Below, in pieces: positions 10,958-22,209 of a stretch of DNA of 64,000 nucleotides (the first letter of the stretch is position 1; each line of letters starts with the position of its first letter). The position numbers and the translations under genes are program-made. Under the pieces are notes generated by a model, which had not been told where the DNA came from, ran no database searches, and worked only from the letters and a program-made list of their open reading frames with translations. The DNA is taken from the NCBI GenBank assembly GCA_003013855.2, contig ML058527.1:62001-126000 (forward strand), written 5' to 3'. Origin of the DNA: Liriodendron chinense. Taxonomy: Eukaryota > Streptophyta > Magnoliopsida > Magnoliales > Magnoliaceae.

Positions 10958-13900
10958 CTAGAATGAGCACACACCGATAGACTTTCGAAGGTGTTCAAAC
11001 CTTGTGGAATCTAACGGCTTAGTAAGGATGTCGGCCAATTGCCGCTCAGTTTGAATGTATTCAAGATTAATCAGTTTTTCCTCAACTTTTTCTCTTATAA
11101 AGTGGTGCCGGATGTCGATATGCTTGGTTCGAGAATGTTGAACCGGATTTTTTGAGATATTAATGGTGCTTGTGTTGTCACAAAAAAGCGTCATTTCATC
11201 CTGATTAAGACCATAATCCTTCAACATCTGCTTCATCCAAAGTAGTTGAGCACAGCAACTACCGGCAGCAATATATTCAGCTTCAGCGGTGGACAAAGAG
11301 ATGGAGTTTTGCTTTTTGCTATGCCAAGCAACTAAGCAGTTTCCGATGTAAAAACAACCACCGCTAGTGGATTTTCTGTCATACATATTTCCGGCCCAAT
11401 CGGCATCGGAGTACCCCGCAATGATGGTTGAGGTGTCAAAGGGGTACCACAAGCCATATTCAGTGGTGCAGGCCACATATCTAATCACTCGTTTTACAGC
11501 AATGAGGTGTGATTCCTTAGGATCGGCTTGAAATCTAGCACATGCCCCTACACTAAAGGCGATATCGGGTCTACTTGCTGTGAGGTAGAGAAGACTCCCA
11601 ATCATACTTCTATATAAATGTTGATCAACACTATTGCCAGATAAGTCTTTAGAAAGTTTAATGGTGGTGGCCATAGGCGTGGTGTGTGATCGACCCGAGT
11701 CTAGCCCAAATCTCTTGACCAAGTCTTTTGCATACTTAGTTTGGTTGATAAAGATTCCATTTTTCAGCTGTTTAACTTGCAATCCTAGGAAAAAATTTAG
11801 TTCGCCAACCAAACTCATCTCAAATTCAGATTTCATTAGTTCAGCAAATAAGCCAGAGAATTCTTCACAGTTAGACCCAAATACAATATCATCTACATAA
11901 ATCTGAGCAATGAGAAAGGAATCAGCCGTCCTCTTAACAAATAGGGTTTTATCAACACTCCCCCTAACAAACTGGTGAGCAATAAGAAATTGAGTAAGGC
12001 GTTCATACCATGCTCGGGGGGCTTGTTTTAACCCATAGAGAGCCTTTTTCAATCGGTAGACTCTTTGAGGGTAACTAGGGTCCACAAACCCTTTTGGTTG
12101 TTCAACATAAACCTCCTCATCAAGTATACCATTTAGAAAGGCACTCTTCACGTCCATTTGAAATAATTTGAATTTGAGAGCACATGCTATGGACATGAGA
12201 ATTCGAATGGATTCGAGTCTAGCTACCGGGGCAAAAGTTTCATCAAAATCAATTCCCTCAATTTGAGAGTACCCTTGAGCTACAAGACGTGCTTTGTTTC
12301 GAATCACATTGCCAGATTCATCTGTTTTGTTTTTGAAGATCCATTTGGTTCCAATGACATTTTTCTCATTTGGTCTTTCAACTAGAAACCAAACATCATT
12401 TCGGGTAAACTGTTGAAGTTCCTCTTGCATTGCAAGTATCCAAAACTCATCATTGAGAGCCTCATTTATATTTTTTGGTTCAATTTTTGAAGTGAAGCAC
12501 ACATGACTGTTGATGGCCTCAAGTTGTCTTCTAGTCTTGACTCCAACATCCGGATCTCCAATGATTTGATTGAGGGGATGATCCTTGATATGTGGAGCAT
12601 TTCCCGAAGCTATTGAGGCATTGGGAGTGGGAGATTTTTCATCAGGTTTACCTATGTGGCACGGTTCTCCCACTTCATCATCATCCAGTCTTGTGTCTTC
12701 TTTGGATTGGTCATCAATGACAACATTTATGGATTCTTGAGTTGTTTTAGTCCTTGTGTTGTACACTCTATAGGCCCGACTATCAGAAGTATATCCTAGA
12801 AATATTCCCTCATCGCTTTTAGAGTCAAATTTTCCTAAATTTTCTCTATCTCGAAGGATGTGACATTTGCTACCAAAGACCCTAAAGTACTTGATGTTTG
12901 GGACTTTTCCATTCCACAACTCATATGGGGTCTTATCTAGGCCGGCTCTCAAATAAACTCGGTTAATGATGTGACAAGCTGTATTCACTGCTTCGGCCCA
13001 CAGATTTTGAGCTATATTTTTGCTGTTCATCATGACTGTGGCCATGTCGAGTAGTACTCTGTTTTTCCTTTCTGCTACTCCATTTTGTTGTGGAGTTTTT
13101 GGGGCTGAGAATTCATGTTTGATGCCTAAATTTTCACAGAATAGTTCAAAGCGCCCATCCTCAAATTCCCCCCCATGATCACTCCTAATACGTTTTACTG
13201 TGCATTCTTTTTCATTGTGGAGTCGTTTCATGAGTTTCTCAAACTCCTCGAATGTATCCGACTTTTCTTTCAAAAATACAACCCATGTATATCGGGTATA
13301 GTCGTCAACAATAACGAAGAAATACCTCTTACCACCTTGACTCATTACTCTTGTGGGGCCTACAAGGTCCATGTGGAGTAGATCAAGGGGTTTTGATGTA
13401 GCGATGATGGATGTCTTCTTATGTGCAACTTTAATTTGTTTACCTTTTAAGCATTCAGCACATACTTCTTTTGGTTTCTTCCCAATCTTTGGTAATCCTC
13501 TCACCAATTTCTTTCTACTCAACCTAGCAAGGTTCCTGTAATGGACATGACCAAGCCGTTGATGCCATAATTCAGTATCATCATTAATAGCCATGTGGCA
13601 TACGGCAGATGGTCCCTCATCACCCTTGTTTTCAATCACATAGCAGTTATCTCCAGTGCGAAACCCTTTTAATATTAATTTTCCAGTTTGGTCCATAATT
13701 TCGCACATTTCTTTGGAGAATTTCACGGAATGCTGTTCATCACATATTTGAGAGATGCTTAACAGATTATGTTTCAAACCGTCAACACATAGTACATCCT
13801 CAATTTTGGGCAATCCTGGCCCGGTGATGGTTCCCTTTCCAACAATCTTGGCAATACTCCCATCTCCAAAGGTAACAGACCCACCATCAAATTCAGCATA

Positions 13901-14098
13901 ATCACAAAACTGAGTCTTGTCACCTGTCATGTGTCGGGAGCATCCACTATCAAGATACCGCCTAGTGTTTCTTCCGGCTCTAAGGGCTGTATGAATAACT
14001 AAGCATTTGTTCTTTACTACCCATTTAGAGACTATCCTTTTTGGAGAACTAGGTTTCTTGGTTGATTCTAGGGATGTCATTGTTTGGGCATAAGTTGT
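10958..14098 (-). CDS. pol: SIRE pol polyprotein (protease, integrase, reverse transcriptase, RNase H)
   Basis: From the ATG at 14080 the product is 1040 residues and appears intact. Protease has D-S-G at residues 44-46. The integrase zinc finger uses His173, His178, Cys207 and Cys210, and the DDE triad is Asp238 (HMDLVGP), Asp301 (RSDHGGEF) and Glu337 (NGVAERKN). Reverse transcriptase runs from about 545 with YVDD at 728-731. RNase H shows YSDADW at 890-895 and AEAEY at 932-936. The frame continues upstream with no further stop to the gag stop codon at 14099-14101, so gag and pol are in one frame separated by a single UAA. All key residues are present, so the element may still be competent or very recently silenced. 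Confidence 0.95.
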   Translation of the reverse strand, partial: TTYAQTMTSLESTKKPSSPKRIVSKWVVKNKCLVIHTALRAGRNTRRYLDSGCSRHMTGDKTQFCDYAEFDGGSVTFGDGSIAKIVGKGTITGPGLPKIEDVLCVDGLKHNLLSISQICDEQHSVKFSKEMCEIMDQTGKLILKGFRTGDNCYVIENKGDEGPSAVCHMAINDDTELWHQRLGHVHYRNLARLSRKKLVRGLPKIGKKPKEVCAECLKGKQIKVAHKKTSIIATSKPLDLLHMDLVGPTRVMSQGGKRYFFVIVDDYTRYTWVVFLKEKSDTFEEFEKLMKRLHNEKECTVKRIRSDHGGEFEDGRFELFCENLGIKHEFSAPKTPQQNGVAERKNRVLLDMATVMMNSKNIAQNLWAEAVNTACHIINRVYLRAGLDKTPYELWNGKVPNIKYFRVFGSKCHILRDRENLGKFDSKSDEGIFLGYTSDSRAYRVYNTRTKTTQESINVVIDDQSKEDTRLDDDEVGEPCHIGKPDEKSPTPNASIASGNAPHIKDHPLNQIIGDPDVGVKTRRQLEAINSHVCFTSKIEPKNINEALNDEFWILAMQEELQQFTRNDVWFLVERPNEKNVIGTKWIFKNKTDESGNVIRNKARLVAQGYSQIEGIDFDETFAPVARLESIRILMSIACALKFKLFQMDVKSAFLNGILDEEVYVEQPKGFVDPSYPQRVYRLKKALYGLKQAPRAWYERLTQFLIAHQFVRGSVDKTLFVKRTADSFLIAQIYVDDIVFGSNCEEFSGLFAELMKSEFEMSLVGELNFFLGLQVKQLKNGIFINQTKYAKDLVKRFGLDSGRSHTTPMATTIKLSKDLSGNSVDQHLYRSMIGSLLYLTASRPDIAFSVGACARFQADPKESHLIAVKRVIRYVACTTEYGLWYPFDTSTIIAGYSDADWAGNMYDRKSTSGGCFYIGNCLVAWHSKKQNSISLSTAEAEYIAAGSCCAQLLWMKQMLKDYGLNQDEMTLFCDNTSTINISKNPVQHSRTKHIDIRHHFIREKVEEKLINLEYIQTERQLADILTKPLDSTRFEHLRKSIGVCSF

Positions 14099-15937
14099 TT
14101 AGGCTTTCTCTTTCATCAGCTCCATGGTTCTTTTGTTCAACTGTTTTACCATTTCTAGGAGCTCTTCCATTCTTTTGTCTTTCTTCGGTGGAGTGGGATA
14201 ATTTTTCCTCATGTTTGGAGTTTGTTTAGGAGGACTCCACATCTGATTCATCCTTTTACCGGTAGGTACAAATTTACCTTTCAAGTTCCGAACCGGATTC
14301 TTAAAGACCAAGCATTCAAACTTTAAATGTCCAACATCTCCGCATGCATGACATATAGGTGAATTTCTCTTAGTAGTGCTTCCTGATGCATTCCTGATCT
14401 TTTTAGGTTCTGGGTTACTAACCTTAGTTGGCTCATTATAGCCTAGCCCTCTTGTGTTCCTACAAGGCTTACCTGACTTAAGGATATCATCAAGTTTTTC
14501 TCTACTTTGGGCAAATCTTTCATTGAGTTGACTTTCTTGATTAAGCTGCAAGACTAAACACTGATTTGTAGATTTTGCCTTTTTCAGCTCATCTTCTAGG
14601 GTATTAATTTTGTCTTGAGCTGCTTTGTTTTTCTTTTCCAATTCACAGATCTGATGGTAAAATCCGTGGTTTTCTCTCTTCACTTCTTGCATTTCATCAG
14701 CCAATTTGTTGTTTTCAATATTAGCTTGGCTCAACTTCTTGGTAAGAAGGATGCTTTGACGGAATAGCTCATCATAGGCAACTTGCAAACCTTCATTATC
14801 ATCCTCATCATCATCGGAGGATGTCACATTGTGTTCTGATTGCTCATGATCATCATTGTCTCTTTCGCCTTGTAAGTCTGAGACAATCTCAGAGATAGAG
14901 GCCATCAGAATTTTAACTGATCCTCTCTCATCACTTTGATCTTCTTCTGTTTCTGAATCAGTACTCCCAAGGTTGTCCCATGTGGCTGCCATAGCTTTCT
15001 TTTTAAATTTTTCTTTGGCAGGAGCTTGGCATTCAGAGGCAATATGACCATAGCGACCACAGTTGTAGCACTTGGGATCTTTTGGCTTGTTGTAAGATTT
15101 TCCTGTATAGCGCTTTTTATCAAAAGATTTGCTATTCTTGTCAACCCTCTTTCCTTTGTTTTTGAAGAATTTTCTATTCTTGGCCATAAGAGCCATTTCA
15201 TTCATATCCAATTCTTCATCACTATCAACTTCAGATTCTTGTGTAGTGTGTGAAGTTTTCAGCACGGTGTTTCTACTTTTTGGGGATTTCTTGAAATGAA
15301 GTTCATGGGTCTGTAGAGATCCTAATAAATCTTCTATTTTCATAGTATCAATATCTCTACATTCCTCAATAGTTATGACCTTGGAAGAGAATCGTTCGGG
15401 TAAGGATCTTAGAATTTTCCTACAAATGCGCGGATCCGAAATTCTCTCCCCCAATCCCCACATAGCATTGGTGACATCACTCAGCCGGGTGTAAAAGTCC
15501 ATGAAGTTCTCATGTTCTTCCATTTTCATATTCTCAAACTGAGTTGTCAAGAGCTGAAGTTTTGACCTCTTGATTGTACTAGTCCCTTCATGTGTAGTTT
15601 CAAGGATGTCCCAAGCTTCTTTGGATGTTGTGCAATTACAAATTCTTTTGAACTCATCCGCTGAAACGGCACAAAAAATAGCATTGAGTGCCTTTGCATT
15701 GCTAATGTATCTCAGTTTTTCAAGATCAGTCCATAAGTCATCAGGTTTGACTGTGGTGGTGGTGACACCCTCTGTGGTAGTGTTCAAGAGGGGTATTTCA
15801 TATTTGATTTCCACAGACCTCCATGTTGCATGATCCAATGATTGCAAGAAAACTCTCATTCTTGCTTTCCAATATGCGTAGTTTGATCCATCAAAATATG
15901 GAGGTTTGGAAACCATACTAGAATCCCCTTTTGACAT
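14099..15937 (-). CDS. gag: SIRE gag
   Basis: A 612-residue capsid and nucleocapsid protein that packages element RNA in cytoplasmic particles. The N-terminal motif KPPYFDGSNYAYWKARM (11-27) and the following helical region are typical of copia gag. There are two CCHC zinc knuckles, at Cys290-Cys293-His298-Cys303 and Cys529-Cys532-His537-Cys542. Between them are an acidic block (about 355-385) and a predicted coiled coil (about 385-485). The length fits the SIRE lineage, which has larger gags than other copia elements. The stop is UAA and pol follows in frame. Confidence 0.95.
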   Translation of the reverse strand: MSKGDSSMVSKPPYFDGSNYAYWKARMRVFLQSLDHATWRSVEIKYEIPLLNTTTEGVTTTTVKPDDLWTDLEKLRYISNAKALNAIFCAVSADEFKRICNCTTSKEAWDILETTHEGTSTIKRSKLQLLTTQFENMKMEEHENFMDFYTRLSDVTNAMWGLGERISDPRICRKILRSLPERFSSKVITIEECRDIDTMKIEDLLGSLQTHELHFKKSPKSRNTVLKTSHTTQESEVDSDEELDMNEMALMAKNRKFFKNKGKRVDKNSKSFDKKRYTGKSYNKPKDPKCYNCGRYGHIASECQAPAKEKFKKKAMAATWDNLGSTDSETEEDQSDERGSVKILMASISEIVSDLQGERDNDDHEQSEHNVTSSDDDEDDNEGLQVAYDELFRQSILLTKKLSQANIENNKLADEMQEVKRENHGFYHQICELEKKNKAAQDKINTLEDELKKAKSTNQCLVLQLNQESQLNERFAQSREKLDDILKSGKPCRNTRGLGYNEPTKVSNPEPKKIRNASGSTTKRNSPICHACGDVGHLKFECLVFKNPVRNLKGKFVPTGKRMNQMWSPPKQTPNMRKNYPTPPKKDKRMEELLEMVKQLNKRTMELMKEKA

Positions 15938-15997
15938 GATTTCAAGCTTCTAGAGACGAATCACACTCCGGGCGGTTACGCCTTTGAGGAGGAACCC

Positions 15998-16010
15998 GCT
16001 TTGATACCAA
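15998..16010 (-). other. Primer binding site, tRNA-iMet type
   Basis: Minus strand TGGTATCAAAGC starts one base inside the 5' LTR. The copia consensus complementary to initiator Met tRNA is TGGTATCAGAGC, so there is one mismatch. Confidence 0.85.
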
Positions 16011-16705
16011 TTGAAAATGCGGTATAAGTTTGATTACCGCTGTTGTAGAAGCAAGAAACAAGTTATCTTGTCCTAGAGGGGGGTGAATAGGACATTTTTT
16101 TTTTAAATTTCTCAATACAAAGTATTCTTAGAGCACTTTTATCAAACACAAGATATGAAAAATATAAATCAATAAAAGCACATGTGAAAGAAGTAAATCA
16201 GTTCATCCATTCACCACACAACAAGAGATTTTTATAGTGGTTCGGTTATGTACCTACTCCACTCCCGGCTGATCCACTCACTCCTTGAGTGGCCGGATTT
16301 CACTATCACTATGGTTTTAAATGAGGTTAACCATAAACCTTAACAGCCTACAAAAGGACTTACGACTCAACACATGGATTCATCCTTCCATAGGACTAAT
16401 CCATGACCACTTAGTCCTACACAAGGGCTTGTCCTACTCAAGGACTTGTCCTACGCAAGGACTCTACCGAGTTTGGGTCTTCAAACTCTGAAACTCAAAT
16501 CTCAACTTGAGGAGGTTTCTTGGACTCGAAAGACTAAATATACTTAGCTGATTGAGTCCCTTGATGATGCCTTTGTTAAAGAAGCTTCGGCTTGTACGGA
16601 AGACGTCTTCTTCAGCTCCCTCGATCAGCAACCTTGCTCCGGATGACCCATTGTAGATTCCAAGGTGAGGGATTGAGGTTAGGTTGAGGCTATTTTGGGA
16701 TATGG

Positions 16706-16715
16706 CTTTTATATA
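16706..16715 (-). promoter_or_regulatory. TATA box candidate in the SIRE 5' LTR
   Basis: Minus strand TATATAAAAG in the LTR that would drive gag-pol transcription, with the palindrome array upstream of it. Confidence 0.5.
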
Positions 16716-17026
16716 AGGAAAGCTTCTACCTAAACCACCATTAATGGCATTGATGACAAGAGAATGTCTATGAGAGGTAGGTCAAGATGCCATTAAAGAG
16801 GGGTTGAGTTCATGATTCAATCCAAGCTTTGAATGCTTAATCAATGTTGGTCAGATCAACATGGATTGAAGTATGAACTCAACAAATCTAAGGGTTTGGA
16901 AGAAGGGGATCTCAAGAAGAAGGCTCACTCAAACCCTAGATGATGCTTAAGGTGTCTTGGGCAAGATCCAACCGAGTTCTATAAATAGATTATGCCATTC
17001 AACGGTCAGAAAACGGTCAGCTCGAT

Positions 17027-17517
17027 AGGTTCCGATCGATCGGACATAAGTTTTAGTCAAATTTGAATTTTGCTTAAAAACAGGTTCTCCGATTGATCGG
17101 ACTTAGTTCCGATTGATCGGAATACCCTGTCCGATTGATCCGACAGATGGTCCGATTGATCGGAATTTCTTCCAGAGAGTTGATGTAATTTTTTTGGAAA
17201 TTCCTCCGATGGATCGTATCTATGTCCGATGGATCGGAGAGCCCTGTCCGATGGATCGGACAGACCTCCGATTGATCGTAAAAGAGTCCAGAGAGTTTTT
17301 CATATATTTGCTGGACAATTGTATGATTGATCGGACATACTGTCCGATTGATCGGAACACACTGTCCGATGGATCGGACAGCCCTCCGATGGCTCGGAAA
17401 AGTGTCCAGAGAGTTTACAATGTAACTGGACTATTCTCCGATGGATCGGACACAATGTCTGATTGATCGGACATCTATCAGACTATTCTCCGATGGATCG
17501 GGTATGTATCGGAGAGA
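17027..17517. repeat. Array of TCCGATNGATCGGA palindromes (right SIRE LTR)
   Basis: Same layout as 7664-8153. A noticeable share of the differences between the two LTRs fall in the palindromes, where one LTR has the intact motif and the other a single change, for example CCGACTGATCGG against CCGATTGATCGG. Confidence 0.9.
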
Positions 17518-17793
17518 GCAGACTTATAGTTTTTCAATTTTAAAGAAACTTCTGCTACCAAGAACCTTTCCATTGCTGATCTTAATGGAAGGTGGGCTAT
17601 AGATGGTGCTAAGGGTGTGCCTAGAAAGGATTTGGGCCATCTATAGAAGGTTTTGGGATCAAAGGTTTGGGTGGAGAGGCTTGAAGCTGACTTTGAGAAG
17701 CTTCTGTCTTCAGCCGCAAGGAAAACTGTCTTCAGCCACAAGGGGACTCGACGACACACTAACCATGGTAATTGACAAATCTTTGCATTAACA

Positions 17794-18090
17794 AAACTAA
17801 CTGGGATTAATTTCTCGGGGGACCTTTCTTACTTTCAACAAAAAACCGGCATCGGCCCCGACCGCTCGAATCAAGGTTCGATAACCCGGATCATTTTAAA
17901 AATACCAAAAAGATTTTAAGCTTTCCATAAAAATCAGTGTCAATCTCGATCACTCGAGTTGAAGTCTGGAACTTTCTCAAAAAAAAAAATCACCATCAAT
18001 TCCAACTGCACAAATCTACCCCCAGCGGTCCGAAGACCTAAAACTACACTAGGATTAATTTCTCGGGGGCTTTCTTTCCCAACCTGTTCT
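17794..18090 (+). repeat. Continuation of the about 160-bp tandem array
   Basis: After the SIRE target duplication the A-rich and CCGGCATCGGCCCCGACCGC parts of the unit resume, and another GGTCCGAAGACCTAAAACTA start appears near 18026. These copies are more diverged than those at 5480-6300. Confidence 0.75.
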
Positions 18091-19875
18091 AGACATGGCT
18101 GACACTTGATCGTACGGGTGTCTAGAATCTTCTAAACAGGTAAGGGTCGAGGCGGGCAGAACCCCGCAATCTTGTTCGTGTTGAACGCACCGTGATACAC
18201 AACCTTGATTTGGAAGTCGCTGTTGAATCTGACGGATGTTCCCTATTCCTAAAACTCATGAAGGGGATTAAGGCAGTTGGGAGGTGAAGCGCACCCTCAC
18301 GAAATTGTGAGCAGCATAAAACCCCAAACTGGATTGACAAAGGGAAATGTGAGGATGTGGCTCATTTTGTGGCCGAAGGAGTCCGTTGGACGATACGTAG
18401 TCTATGTGCATTGCACATGAGGAACAGGCAACTTTGTGGGTGTGTTGACTGAAAACCCTCAAAATCCCCTCATCTGAAGATGTAAAACTATGACACTTAA
18501 CTGTGTGAGATTCGTCTTGCTCGCTGACGTAAAATGGATCGGGTGCCTTACCATCAGTAGAAGCTGGAAATGAATGAAAATTCCATATCTTTCCTTGCAT
18601 TTCAGAAAAATCAGAAAAATACCAAAACATTGCAAAATCATCTTAAAAAAAACACAAAAAATACTTCCCTTGCTTTCATAAGTACCGATCTTTACTCGGA
18701 CCAAATATTTTCAAAATCACAAAAATATTTCCTTTGTTTTCAATAACCGATCTCCATCCTGAATACTTAGGTAAAGATTCGAACCAAATATTTGCAAAAA
18801 AAAAAAATGCCAATATCCCCAGCACTGCAGGAATCTCGAACCCCTCTCATTTACTTCACAGTTTGGGATGACGAATCCGATCGCCCATAAATTGAAATCT
18901 TGACCAAAACTAGCGACCAAGCACCGTCTCAATCACATCCATTTATAGAAGAACATCTTGAAGTCTGACAACCTCCTTCGTCCATCCCTATTAGCAAAGA
19001 AACAGCATCTTGGGACGATGGACCTGATCGACCACGGGTCGGGATCTTGACCAACCCGCTGACCAAACATCCGCAAAAAAAAAAAGATCTCCAGGGGAGC
19101 ACAACCCTGCAAGCAATAAGCTCAAAATTTTCTGCACCCCCAGCAAAAGCAAAGTCATCGAACTGAAAGAGAATGAGCCAAACCATGCATCCATCATCAA
19201 ATATGCATCCCCATGCATCAGCGTCCATCGCATCAATCATCATGTTTACCTGCTTTCAAAATAAAAGTCGGTTAGCCAAAGACCCCACAGGCATCCCTAG
19301 TGAAGGCGCGTGCAAACCAGATTTCCTTTTTCGAAAAGACAAAAAAAATATTATATATTCCTATTTGCAAATAAAAACCCCACGGAGTATCACTCCCCAA
19401 AGTGGGTATCTTTTCAAAAATCCAAAAAAATATATTCTCTTATTTGCAAATAAAAACCCCACGAAGTCTTACTCCCTAGAGTGAGTACCATTCAAAAATC
19501 CAAAAACATTTTCCTAGTAGAGCGTTTGGCCTCCAAAACACCGAAAGATCTTCCATATCTCTGGGTAGGAGCCGACGTAAAAATCAAATAAGATTCGATG
19601 TCTTGCGGTTTCCCCGGAGATCATCGGATCCAATGCACTCAAGTGTCAGTGCGGTCGAACTGAACTCCCGTGACAGTGCGGTCATACCACATGCCAAGAT
19701 ACAAAAAGATGAAAGCCAAAAGGCTCGATCAAAGAAACCATCTGAACGGTGGAAACGATGAATTGTAACCCAAGTATCAAAATCAGCAGATCGGGTGGAA
19801 AGAGTTCACCCGCACATACCTAGGAGTGGATACTTGAAGTACCTTGACTGAGTCCAAGTCGGCGTAGTGATCTCC
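18091..19875 (+). other. 3' untranslated region of the Tat-like element
   Basis: No supported gene. It contains local duplications: a block starting TATTTGCAAATAAAAACCCC recurs with about 79-bp spacing at 19362 and 19441, and a CCGATCT/CAAATATTT(T/G)CAAAA block is doubled near 18680-18800. Short frames here match nothing I know. Confidence 0.5.
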
Positions 19876-20660
19876 TGTAAGACTACATGGACGCATGGTA
19901 GCTAACCATTTTGATAGTCAAGCGAAACAAATACTCTTGGAGTGATCCGGGAAAACATCAAACAATCAATCTCAAGGTCGGTAACCTCGTAAGACTATGA
20001 CGAATGCAGAGGCTCTACTGTACCTTTTCGATGTTAGTACCGATCGGGAACGGAAGGGTTGTGATTGGGTACCCAGGTTGCAGCACATGCAGGGACAATC
20101 ACAACGTTTTCTCCAAACTCCCGCGGTATGTGCGAGTTATCAATCTCCAAACAATCAACTGACTCAGATAGAAAGGAAAACAAAGATTCCAAACCACAAT
20201 CTAGGAAAGAATGAATTAAAAACCAAGCATCAAAACCAACAGATCGAGTGGAAAAAGTCCACCCGCACATACGTAAGACTACATGGACGCAGGGCAGCTA
20301 ACCACTTTGACAGTCAAGCGAAACAAGTACTCCTGAAGTGATCCGGGAAAACATCAAACAATCAATCACCGGGTCGGTAACCTCGTAACACTATGAAGGA
20401 CATAGAGGCTCTACTGTACCTTTTCGATGTTAGTACCAATCGGGAATGAAAGGGTTACGATTGGGTACCCAGGTTGCAGTGCATGCAAGGACAATCGCAA
20501 CATTTTCTCCAAACTCCCGCGGTATGTGCGAGTGATCAATTTCCAGACGATCAATTGACGCAGATGTAAAGGTAAGCAAAGATTTCAGACCATGATCTAT
20601 GAATGACCGGATCAGAAGTTGGGTGTCCACTCGCTTTGACATTCGGTTGCACGCAACCTC
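19876..20660 (+). repeat. Tandem duplication, unit about 395 bp
   Basis: Two copies, about 19876-20270 and 20271-20660. Shared phrases include GTAAGACTACATGGACGCA, GTGATCCGGGAAAACATCAA and GGCTCTACTGTACCTTTTCG. They are clearly diverged by substitutions. The location just before the 3' LTR agrees with 3' UTR repeats of Tat elements. Confidence 0.85.
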
Positions 20661-20677
20661 TGTCAAAGAGGGGCATC

Positions 20678-22066
20678 CGTAGACACCCCACCTTCAGCTA
20701 CAATGTTGATAGAGATAGCTGAATGAATGGAGGACCATATCACCAAATTCCATGTCCAAACCTAGCCAAACTCACCCTTGTAAGCCCTAATCCATAGCCC
20801 AGCTCAAGCCTGAACCCAGTCAACTCACCCTTAAACATCAACCCAAAGAAGCCCTCATAAGAAAAACCAGTCAAAAATTTTGAAAAAAGTCAAACTTAGT
20901 GAGTCAACCCGCTGAGTCAAATCAGCGCGTTAACCCGCTGAGTCAACCCACCGAGTCAACTCACCGTGTCAACCCATCTTCTAAACCCAGTCAACTCACC
21001 GAGTTCCAAACCACAGCCTCGAAGCAGGTTCGGAACTCCGAACCTGGGGATTTTTTGCTTCAGGTTCGGAGGCCGTACGCTCCGAAGCCAAAGCAGAACA
21101 GCCGTATGGGCGGCCCCCAGGGTGCTGCCCAAACATATTTATGCAAGCTGCCACTGCCCGCTGCTATAAATACCCTACTCCAGCTCCTGTTTCAGCATCC
21201 CCTCACATCCACCTCCCCTCTCTTCAGTCCGAGAGTTTCGAGTCCACCTCCATCCCTTTAACCCATTCCTCCACCAAGGAGAGCCCGAGTGAGAAGAGTC
21301 TAGCCCTGGTCCAGCCCAGCCTGACCCTGGTCTAAGTCTCCCAAGCCACCCAAGTCTTGATCTAGCCACTCGAAGCAAACCCTTATGACACCTCCGTCCA
21401 TCCAGCTACTCTTTTACCAGCATCATCTCATTCGCATCTAGCATAAGTGCAACATTTACTTTTCTTCCAACCCCCCTGCTTATCATGTCATTACAAGGAC
21501 TTTGATTATTCAAACACACAGCATGCATCCCGCATAAAGCACCTGTCAGTTTGAGCATATGCTCTGGACTTGCCTGTTAATGGAAACCTGCCCATCAGAA
21601 ACTCTTACTATTCAGACATGCATTCATGCATCATGTCATCTACGAGAATGTACGAGGATTAAATCAGACTTTCAAGTATTAGTTCGATTATGTGAAGCAG
21701 AGACCGTACCTCGGTACGGGCAGTGTGTGGGGTGCCTAACCTCTTCCCACCCTGTAACCGTGATCCCTTACCTCGAATCTCTGGCCGCAGATCAAAAGGA
21801 GTCATTTTAGAGGAAGGAATCTTCGGATTCCCTTCTCTAACGTTTCTACGGGGTCTAGCTGACTGTAGATTCGAAGTAACTAGCTAGTGGCGACTCTGGT
21901 CTTATACGAACTCATCCAAATACATCTAGCTTACACGACAACCAACACATAGCCCTCGAGAACGAGGCAAGCCAGTGGCACAAACGGCGATTCGCACGCA
22001 CGCACCCCTCTTCTTTTCCGAAAGGAAGGGAGATTGTTCGAGAGCGCGGAACGGCGAGCGTCCACA
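20678..22066 (+). repeat. 3' LTR of the Tat-like gypsy element
   Basis: The left edge CGTAGACACCCC is one base from the TGTAGACACC start common in Tat LTRs and follows a purine tract (AAAGAGGGGC, about 20665-20674). A TATA box TATAAATA lies at 21165-21172 on the + strand. The 3' part has GTGGCGACTC and the CGAGAGCGCGGAACGGCGA phrase that I recall from such LTRs, ending GTCCACA at 22066. What follows is unrelated, so this is a 3' LTR. The partner LTR is outside the window. Frames at 20899-21335 lie inside the LTR and are not genes. Confidence 0.6.
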
Positions 22067-22209
22067 TTCATTTTAAGAAAAATATCATAAAATGAGTTTG
22101 AAAAGCATATAGACGCATGAATATATAATAAATACACTACATTATGGACCCTCATGTCAGATCTCATCCACATTGCTATTTCCAGGATTGCACCCAATTT
22201 CTCAGATGC
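22067..22209. other. No supported gene
   Basis: Short flank between the gypsy LTR and the first foldback repeat; nothing recognised. Confidence 0.3.

Larger units (their letters stand above)
6649..17793 (-). mobile_element. Complete SIRE-lineage Ty1/copia LTR retrotransposon
   Basis: The element is bounded by LTRs starting TG and ending CA and by a 5-bp target duplication AAACT at 6644-6648 and 17794-17798. Reading on the minus strand the order is 5' LTR, tRNA-iMet primer site, gag, pol, an extra ORF, polypurine tract and 3' LTR. The gag style (KPPYFDGSNYAYWKARM, coiled coil, CCHC boxes), the protease motif LDSGCSRHMTGD and the long LTRs point to the SIRE/Maximus lineage. By eye the LTRs differ at about two dozen positions over 1.78 kb, mostly transitions, plus a 6-bp gap, so the insertion is fairly young. 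It sits inside the tandem repeats of the Tat-like element. Confidence 0.95.
16012..17793 (-). repeat. 5' LTR of the SIRE element
   Basis: 1782 bp, nearly identical to 6649-8434. It carries the same palindrome array (17027-17517) and TATA candidate (16706-16715). It lacks 6 bp present in the other LTR near 8327. Confidence 0.95.
1..22066 (+). mobile_element. 3' part of a Tat-like Ty3/gypsy LTR retrotransposon, interrupted
   Basis: This is my interpretation of the left third of the window as one element. Read on the + strand it shows an antisense PMD gene remnant, a long non-coding stretch, tandem repeats and then a polypurine tract joined to an LTR with a near-TGTAGACACC start. Tat-lineage elements such as Grande and Ogre are known for extra (often antisense) ORFs after pol and for hypervariable tandem repeats in the 3' untranslated region, so the order fits. 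No gag or pol is visible; they would lie left of the window. The SIRE element at 6649-17793 is a later insertion. That the PMD gene and the LTR belong to one element is inference. Confidence 0.5.

Noticed and set aside
20899..21335. Frames within the gypsy LTR
   Set aside because: They lie inside the LTR around its TATA box and show only repetitive Ser/Thr/Pro content.
21888..21899. TGGCGACTCTGG as a Tat primer binding site, implying a second internal region
   Set aside because: LTR-like sequence (ending GTCCACA at 22066) continues well beyond it, so it is more likely an internal LTR motif.
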